From positions 28,137,501 through 28,201,500 of the forward strand of contig NC_073348.2 in NCBI RefSeq assembly GCF_027580225.2: a stretch of DNA of 64,000 nt. The letters are read 5' to 3'. The notes beneath the pieces were generated by a model, which was not told the DNA's origin, did not search any database, and saw nothing but the letters and a program-made list of their open reading frames with translations. How positions within the stretch are numbered: position 1 is the first letter of the stretch; each line of letters starts with the position of its first letter. This DNA comes from Misgurnus anguillicaudatus (taxonomy: Eukaryota > Chordata > Actinopteri > Cypriniformes > Cobitidae). Made by a program: the position numbers and the translations under genes. Positions 58,181 to 64,000 of this stretch are shown here, in pieces.

Positions 58181-58900
58181 ACTGCAGACCAGAGATGAAC
58201 TTCAAAAGGGGCCAGGTAGGATTAGGATTGGGTCGTGTCCTATTTATGTGTCGGTGCAACTAAGCCACGCCCCCTTCCAGGTGCACTCCCTGTTTTGGAA
58301 TTACTCATTCCCAGACTGCAGACTGAAATACATTTTAAATACTACTTTGCGAACATTCTCCAAGCATCGCTTCTTCTTGTCAAAGCTCTGCCTGCTCCAA
58401 ATATAAGTGTGTTTCTGTCACTTTATACACTTTACACCATTTGTCAATAAACCAAGATTGGTGCCACGGTCGATGCTGGCCCACCCTGGTTTTCATTTCT
58501 CTTTAACAGCATCATTTCATCCCCTACAATAATTTTATTTGGACAGTCTAAAGCTGCATCTGGCCATCGACCCACGACTGAAGTATAAACTCTCGCCGAC
58601 ACCCCATCACGACCCTGCCAAATCCCATCAGCTCCAAATGAACAGAAGGTGAGAATAACAGATGAGGAATAGACTGATGGGTGGCGAAGGGAGAGTCGTC
58701 CATTGGTATTGATGAACTGTTTTCTGACACAGTGCTAAATTTGAGCTCAGCTCCGCGGCTTGTCTGGGAGGATTTGAAATGTCATTTTCATGATGTAATT
58801 GGAAAAGAAAATGACGGCAGTTTAGAAATGATTAGCAAGCGGAGAATGTACAAACCAGAGGGTTAACTGCAGCCGCTTAGGGAAAGCGGGTGGAGATGCA
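58181..58900. promoter_or_regulatory. single-copy region, candidate regulatory block at 58680-58880
   Basis: 58680-58880 contains GCTCCGCGGCTTGTCTGG, TTTCATGATGTAATTGG and GAAATGATTAGCAAGCGG. A 61-codon ORF (58681-58866) is open across it, but without domain or flanking splice evidence. 58181-58540 is unremarkable. Confidence 0.35.
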
Positions 58901-58904
58901 TCAA

Positions 58905-59600
58905 GGGTAATTCTCACGAAATTAGACTTATGAGGTGTCGTGAAACATTTAGATAAAAATGTAAATGCAAAGTAAGAGTATCAAAATAAGAAGCATTAGT
59001 TATAAACATCTCTTCACGTACTATTTTGCACATGATTTCAAATGACATCATACAAACCAATTTTTTTTTCACATTTAAAGGGAAAATTTCATTTCCGCAA
59101 CGTGTCTATGACTGGATTTGGGTTCTTTGACATGGAAATATTTATAATTAAAAAATCTAAAAAATAAATGGTAAATGTAGAGAAAATAATAAGGAATAAA
59201 AATGTGTCCAAGAAAATTTTTTTCATCCTCCGCAACAATTTTCAATCATTGTTTAAGCCCTCAAGGAACTAACATTTAAAAAAAAAATAGGTTGGAAGGG
59301 ACATAATTGACCGTGAAACTCAAGATGGCTACCAGGTAAGCAGTTCTTATTTTTCTCTCCAGATAAATTTTTTTATTTTGTTTGTCATAGTACCCAGACA
59401 ACTTTTTAGTTCTCTTTACCGAAACATGAGTTTGAAAATGCATATATTTAATGTAATATCATGTTGCGGTAATGATAATTTTTTTATAATGATAATCTAA
59501 AAAAAACTTAAATAATTTTATAGGAAATATGTTTTAAATCCTCTAAAAATAATGGTCCCAAATGGAACACTTAACGTTGTTTAATTACCAAAAGTATAAG
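58905..59600 (+). mobile_element. M-family element, copy 2 (left end present)
   Basis: Begins GGGTAATTCTCACGAAA (compare 39424-39440) and carries TTCCGCAACGTGTC (about 59093), CATCCTCCGCAACAATTTT (about 59223) and GTTGCGGTAATGAT (about 59463) in the same order as copy 1. The right terminus is not recognisable; the end is approximate. Confidence 0.6.
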
Positions 59601-59728
59601 TGGTTTCCAGACGAAGGCACATAACATCAAACGTATAGAACAATTCAAATCAATGAAAACCAATTTGTAGATTGTTCTTTTAATGTCAGTGGTATCTGTT
59701 TGCCCAACATAACCTCAATGCATGCATA

Positions 59729-59832
59729 CATTTGGTACAAATATGTACCTTTGAGGTACTAATATGAACTCTTGACTGTTCGTGCAATGGCTACCCCGAT
59801 GACAGCTAGAGATCATTTTTTTCTGACAGTGT
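59729..59832. mobile_element. 'GGTACC' MITE, right portion
   Basis: TTTGGTACAAATATGTACC through TACCCCGATGACAGCTAG to TTTTTTTCTGACAGTG. The left half is missing. Confidence 0.75.
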
Positions 59833-61065
59833 ATTCTACAAAATAGCTTAGAAAAGTGCCTAAGTATGCAATTTGGGACGCTTCTTGGCACTGTAACGGA
59901 TAAGTAAATGATGACAAAATCTTCATGTCTGCTTCAAACAATAACCTCCCAAAAAGAAAACTACAGCAACATAAGCACTTTAAGACCATCAGTGCTGATT
60001 TTTTCAAACCCATCCCCTGTCTGCCTCCTTTTCCTGCCAATTAAGCCTGTTTCAAAATGCCACAGCATCATTTTCTATGTTCATGGGGAATATAAAGCAT
60101 GCAGTGCTCAGAGCTTCGCCCAGACCCCTGGAGACTACCCGGATCTTCTCGCCCATCCATAACTGAATGACACCTTTGGGGACTGTTTCGCCTCTTCCTT
60201 AACCTCTCAGCTCATTACAGCCGGTCTCAACGGCGATACACTAACCAGAGCTTCATGCATTACAAACTATGCACTTACTCTCTCTCATTCTCTCTCCAGT
60301 CTTAATAGATGATTCAGGATGGTTAGATCAGTAGCAGGTACGGCGTTAACCCAAGGGAGCTGGAGTTGCTATGCAGCGTAAGCCACTTTTTAATATATAT
60401 TTAGCTTTACACCTGGTGCACTTTAGCCACGTGAATGTCTGCCCCTGTTTTGCAAGGAGGTGTTTGATGGAGCACTACTGGACTTTCATGTCATTCAGCA
60501 TCTGCTACCCGAGGCCAACATTAGGCCCCAAACCTGTGTGCTAATGATCTAGATATGAAAAGAGCATCTTTTTTCTTTATCAATTATCTAGTAGATAATT
60601 TCAATAGATATGTTAACTTGTTAGTATGCAGATATAATACAAAGTCGGTCATAACATACAGGTAAGTCCAAAATCAGTGCATGCCAATACATTTTTTTTT
60701 ACAAATAAAGTTGTACAATAAGAACTTTACTGTTCAACTGAAGGTCTAAATGAAAGGGTATAAATCCTGCCCATAATCCTGCATACTCTTTCCAGACAAC
60801 GTGCGGTTCTCATTAACACTGCAGAGGTCATCAGAGAAGCCTGTTTTCTTCAACACAGCAAATCTCATTAAAATCTTTCTTATTCAACCTCGTGTTCCCT
60901 CATACTCCTTCTTCACACCTGAAAGGGCAGAACAAAATAAGGTGGGAACTGAAAGGCTGTGTCTTCAGTAATGTGAATTGTTTCCTCCAATTTGCCTTTG
61001 AAAATGAGCATTACAAGCCTTGCGTTAGACGCTCCCATGAGACGCAAGGCAACATCTCACACTCT
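59833..61065. other. unassigned single-copy sequence
   Basis: No supported gene. ORFs at 59813-60040 (minus) and 59908-60162 (plus) overlap. Moderate AT content. Confidence 0.3.
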
Positions 61066-61776
61066 GGGGTGCGTTTCCCAAACAACGACGTAACTCGTTG
61101 CTGAATGACCATAGTACGATGCATCGTTGGAGAAACGAACTACTTTGTCGCGAAGCATAGTAACTTTGTCGCACATTCGTCGTTTGAACCATGTTGGTTT
61201 AACAACATAGTTGATGATGTCACGTGGGAGGTGAAGTACTAATTAACCTGTGCAAATCGATTAAATGTCAGATTGTTGCTGTAAATAACATATATTGCAT
61301 CGGAAGACTGATTTTATTATCGTGATTTAGTTATATGTTGTTAAATTTCAAGATATTTAATTCACGCGCAAGTTCCCTTTTACGTCACTCCTCCCAGGGA
61401 TTCCCCAGGGTCTTAAAGCTCGTAGGCTGCGCACATGCGCAGTTTTTAAATGCAGCGCTTTCATTCTGTTTAAAAATTTAAAGACATAAAATAAAATTGT
61501 AATATACTTAGAATGATGGATATAGACTGTACTACATGTTTTTTGCTTATTTTGTTCAAAAGCATGATCAACGTAAGTCTACATATGATAATAACAAGAA
61601 ACGATGCTTCTAACTACAGGTGAGGAGCTGTCGTTCCAACGACACAAGTTAGCGATGCAGTTTGCGAATGTTCGTTTGAACGATGGTTTCGGGAAACGCC
61701 AAATCGTTGAACGATGTTAGTAACGATGGAACTTACGATGTTCGTTGGCTAACGATGCTTTTGGGAAACGCACCCC
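61066..61776. mobile_element. unclassified MITE with GGGGTGCGTTTCCCAAA ends
   Basis: Inverted ends GGGGTGCGTTTCCCAAAC and TTTTGGGAAACGCACCCC bound 711 bp. Subterminal regions consist of repeated ACGATG/CATCGTT and AACGA/TCGTT words near both ends (61086-61190 and 61630-61755). A terminus of this kind is common in fish. The target duplication is not clear. Confidence 0.8.
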
Positions 61777-62081
61777 TGGACATTTCACTGACACCACAGA
61801 TCCTGCGGCTCTCACTTTCTGCTGGTGCCTGATTAGAAGCAGCAGCAGCAGCAGGCACTCATTATTTTTATGAGATCCAAACACAAAAATCAGAACTAAT
61901 GGACGTTAATAATGAAAGTGTATACTGACATGCACTGCACACAAGCACACACATGCATTAGTCAATTTAGCATAAATTAGCATCTTGCTAAATACACAAA
62001 TCATATACTGTACGTTAATGTTGGTTTTACCCTAAACATGTTTTTATGGTGTCTGAATGCCTGCAATTAGCACTCAATTCA
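61777..62081. other. unassigned sequence
   Basis: Contains a CAG run (about 61838-61855). Otherwise nothing recognised. Confidence 0.35.
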
Positions 62082-62404
62082 TTAAAGCAACACCAAAGAG
62101 TTTTTTTTACCTTAAAATAACGTTTCCAAAAAAGTTTCAGTGGTTCATCCACACAAAACAGGGTGAATGGCACTTTCACATTCGCTTTGCAGCCCTCTAT
62201 CGGCCAAAACCGCACTAAAGAAGTTTCCAACCGTCGGGTAGTGGTCCTGTAGTTCGAGTGAAAACTACAAAAACTTGCTTTACGGCAGACCTACAATCCA
62301 ATCAGAGCCAGCTATGCTGCAGTATTTACGACAGTGGTAATGAACAATTACGCTTCTAACCTGTAGGGGGAGCAAAGAGCCAGAGTTCTTTAGTGTTGCT
62401 TTAA
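62082..62404 (+). mobile_element. TTAA-type MITE, 'AGCAACAC' family, full copy
   Basis: Element 62086-62400 (315 bp) between TTAA copies. Ends AGCAACACCAAAGAGTTTT and AGAGTTCTTTAGTGTTGCT. Source-type copy for the deleted 89-bp derivative at 21627-21715 and a relative of 26485-26760. Confidence 0.9.
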
Positions 62405-62465
62405 GCTAAATGGCAAACAAAGCATAAACTGTTTATCTTTAAAGCCAAACTGATGAGAAGCCACA

Positions 62466-62843
62466 TTAAAGGTGCACTGTGTAACTTTTAGGAGGATCTT
62501 TTGACAGAAATGCAATATAATATACATACTGTAACAAAATTTTTTGTTGTGTATAAAGACCTTACATAATGAACCGTTATGTTTTTTATTACCTTAAAAT
62601 CAGCCATTAGATGGAATAATTTTGCACAGTCATGTTTCTACAGTAGCCCTTAATGGACAAACTGCTCTACAGAGCGTGTTTTGTCACTATGTTTTCTCAG
62701 ATGACAACATGTTTGTCCTGTGGCAGCTACTGTAGCATCTCTATGCGTTTCGAAAGCGAGCGGTGAGCTGTGGGCTGAGCCGTTGATTGCAATTCACAAT
62801 CTCAACTCAAGATGTCGCTAAAATCTACACATTGCACCTTTAA
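62466..62843 (+). mobile_element. TTAA-type MITE, 'AGGTGCANTGTGTAAC' family, copy 3 (intact)
   Basis: Element 62470-62839 (370 bp) with TTAA at both ends. Ends AGGTGCACTGTGTAACTTTT and TAAAATCTACACATTGCACCT form a short inverted pair (AGGTGCA/TGCACCT). Reference copy for the family. Confidence 0.9.
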
Positions 62844-62865
62844 CTTTTATAGTATTATTTTTTCC

Positions 62866-63036
62866 TACTATTGAAGTCAACGGGACTTCAGATGGGTTTG
62901 GTTACAAACATTCCTTAAAATATCGTCCTTTGTGTTCATCAAAAAAAACCAAAAAAAAAATTATGCAGGTTTCTAACAACATGAGAGTGAGTAAATGATG
63001 ACAGAATTTTCATTTTTGGGTGAATTGTCCCTTTAA
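62866..63036 (+). mobile_element. K-family MITE, right half
   Basis: TATTGAAGTCAACGGGACTTC, GGTTACAAACATTCCTTAAA, GAGAGTGAGTAAATGATGAC and TTTTTGGGTGAATTGTCCCT run to TTAA at 63033-63036. This is the right half of an abundant fish TTAA element; the left half is absent. Confidence 0.8.
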
Positions 63037-63061
63037 TTATATGATAACAGTGCATACAACA

Positions 63062-63130
63062 CTCTCAGAATTAGGTATAAAAGCTTTCACTGGGGTGGTA
63101 GTACCCTTTTAAAAAATAAACCTTGGTACC
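63062..63130. mobile_element. 'GGTACC' MITE, left portion
   Basis: ACTCTCAGAATTAGGTATAA, TCACTGGGGTGGTAGTACC and CCTTGGTACC match the left half of the family. It ends exactly at the TTAA of the next element, so it was probably split by it. Confidence 0.7.
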
Positions 63131-63182
63131 TTAACTCTTTCCCCGCCATTGACGAATTAACTCGTCAATTAAGAGAAAACGC
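63131..63182 (+). mobile_element. piggyBac-like MITE (D family), copy 3, cut short
   Basis: TTAA then CTCTTTCCCCGCCATTGACG and CTCGTCAATTAAGAGAAAAC, the first 50 bp of the family as at 27803-27856. The copy stops at AACGC, where another element begins; the rest may lie beyond the window. Confidence 0.75.
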
Positions 63183-64000
63183 GGTAACGCTTTACTTGAA
63201 TAAGACTGTTCATAAGACTGACATGACACCTTCATAATCATGACGTGTCATGAACATGAAGGAGATTTTATGCACGTTTATGACAACTGTCATAAACCAA
63301 TACATCATAACTTGTCATAAATCTGTCATGAACATGACATAGCAGATTCATTATCAAACTACTTAAGGACATTATGAGTTAACTGTAAAAAATTAAATGT
63401 CATTAAAATGTCAATACAAAGTGTTAATACTCTGTTGAATAGTTTTATAACAGCGTCATGAATATTCTTCATTTCATAATGTTTTTTAAAGCTTCCTCCA
63501 GGTGTTAGAGAAATATAAATCAATCATCCAATAACAATAATAATATTAATTAAAACTAATAAAATTTAGTTTTATTGTATTTGGAGACCGATTCATGTGC
63601 TATACAAATAAAGTTAATGACATTTTAATGACAAATTGAATATGTATCACTGGTAAAAAGTAGTCAGACACAATTATAATGGCCTCAGGACAGCCAATGT
63701 CAAAACCAACCACATAACAGTTTAATGTAATGTTAACCCATAAAGCTAGGTAGGTTTTTAAGTTTGATAATTAATCTGCTATGTCATGTTCATGACAGAT
63801 TTATGACAAGTTATGTTGTCTTGGTAATGTCAAGTTGTCATGACAAGTTATGATGTATTGGTTTATGTCAAGTTGTCATAACAAAGACATCTCAAACGAT
63901 GTCATCTATGCATTAAAAATGACATAATTGAGCAAATGACACTAAATGAAAGTTGTCATAAACGTGCATAAAATCTCCTTCATGTTCATGACATGTGTCA
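63183..64000. mobile_element. large inverted-repeat element, right end outside the window
   Basis: Starts GGTAACGCTTTACTTGAA. The left arm (to about 63365, with TGTCATGAACATGAAGGAG and AACTTGTCATAAATCTGTC) is mirrored from about 63770 to the window end (CATGACAGATTTATGACAAG; CTCCTTCATGTTCATGACA). Central part about 400 bp, AT-rich. The arms are themselves rich in TGTCAT/ATGACA words. At least 818 bp long. Confidence 0.85.

Noticed and set aside
56923..59728. A single 2.8-kb insertion between two GGTACC MITE pieces with CATTT on both sides
   Set aside because: A closer right half of the MITE exists at 57660-57712, and the supposed insert holds enhancer-like unique sequence and part of another element. 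The piece at 59729 is a separate copy.
1..64000. CRISPR arrays, operons, prophage or other bacterial systems
   Set aside because: Repeat families, SINEs, microsatellites and lack of dense ORFs show vertebrate nuclear DNA; the tandem spacers in the GATA arrays are not CRISPR-like.
1..64000. Autonomous transposase or reverse-transcriptase genes
   Set aside because: No ORF shows transposase or RT motifs; all elements seen are short and non-coding.

Overview
This window looks like a large vertebrate intergenic or intronic stretch from a teleost fish, most likely a cypriniform (carp, minnow or loach type). The inference rests on the repeat content: cyprinid-type tRNA-derived SINEs ending in a 'gtctgccaa...aaatgtaaa' tail, many short DNA transposons of kinds familiar from cyprinid genomes, and long GATA/GACA microsatellites. 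I cannot name the species. I found no convincing protein-coding exon, tRNA, rRNA or other classical gene. Open reading frames here reach about 150 codons in unique sequence, near the chance expectation, and longer only inside tetranucleotide repeats (385 codons at 45139-46296). No transposase ORF is visible, so every element appears non-autonomous.

Two kinds of sequence alternate. The first is mobile-element debris. At least nine families of short elements flanked by TTAA dominate, and most share the end TTAAAG (AG-terminated, Kolobok-like by target site and terminus). A separate CTCTTTCC-terminated family looks piggyBac-like. There are also hAT-type elements, three with exact 8-bp target duplications and one with a 7/8 match; one Tc1/mariner-like element; several unclassified inverted-repeat elements; and tRNA-derived SINE pieces. 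Nesting is common: 26251-27777 holds four elements in one another, 30503-31702 is a TTAA element inside another, a hAT splits a SINE at 13134-13765, a TTAA palindrome splits a SINE tail at 19575-20325, and a TTAA element sits in a tandem duplication at 32592-33480.

The second kind is single-copy sequence rich in TAAT/ATTA cores, CpG-containing motifs and irregular composition. It resembles the conserved non-coding enhancer clusters of vertebrate developmental-gene deserts. The clearest blocks are 8400-8970, 14780-15330, 22820-23420, 24540-25320, 28390-30250, 31810-32330, 33640-34600, 37340-39310, 42760-43680, 44460-44960, 53560-54150 and 57720-58900. Conservation cannot be seen from one sequence, so these are candidates only.

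Layout: 0-3 kb candidate regulatory sequence and a GATA/GACA array; 3-7 kb transposons; 7-9 kb unique; 9-14 kb transposons and SINE; 14-16.5 kb unique; 16.5-22.5 kb transposons with some unique DNA; 22.8-25.3 kb unique; 26-28.3 kb nested transposons; 28.4-30.3 kb unique; 30.5-36 kb transposons around candidate blocks; 37-45 kb mostly unique, with two transposons; 45.1-46.4 kb a second GATA/GACA/GAAA array; 46.4-53 kb mixed; 53.5-58.9 kb unique with nested elements; 59-64 kb transposons, ending inside a large inverted-repeat element that runs off the window. No genes working together can be described; the likely function, if any, is long-range regulation of a gene outside the window.
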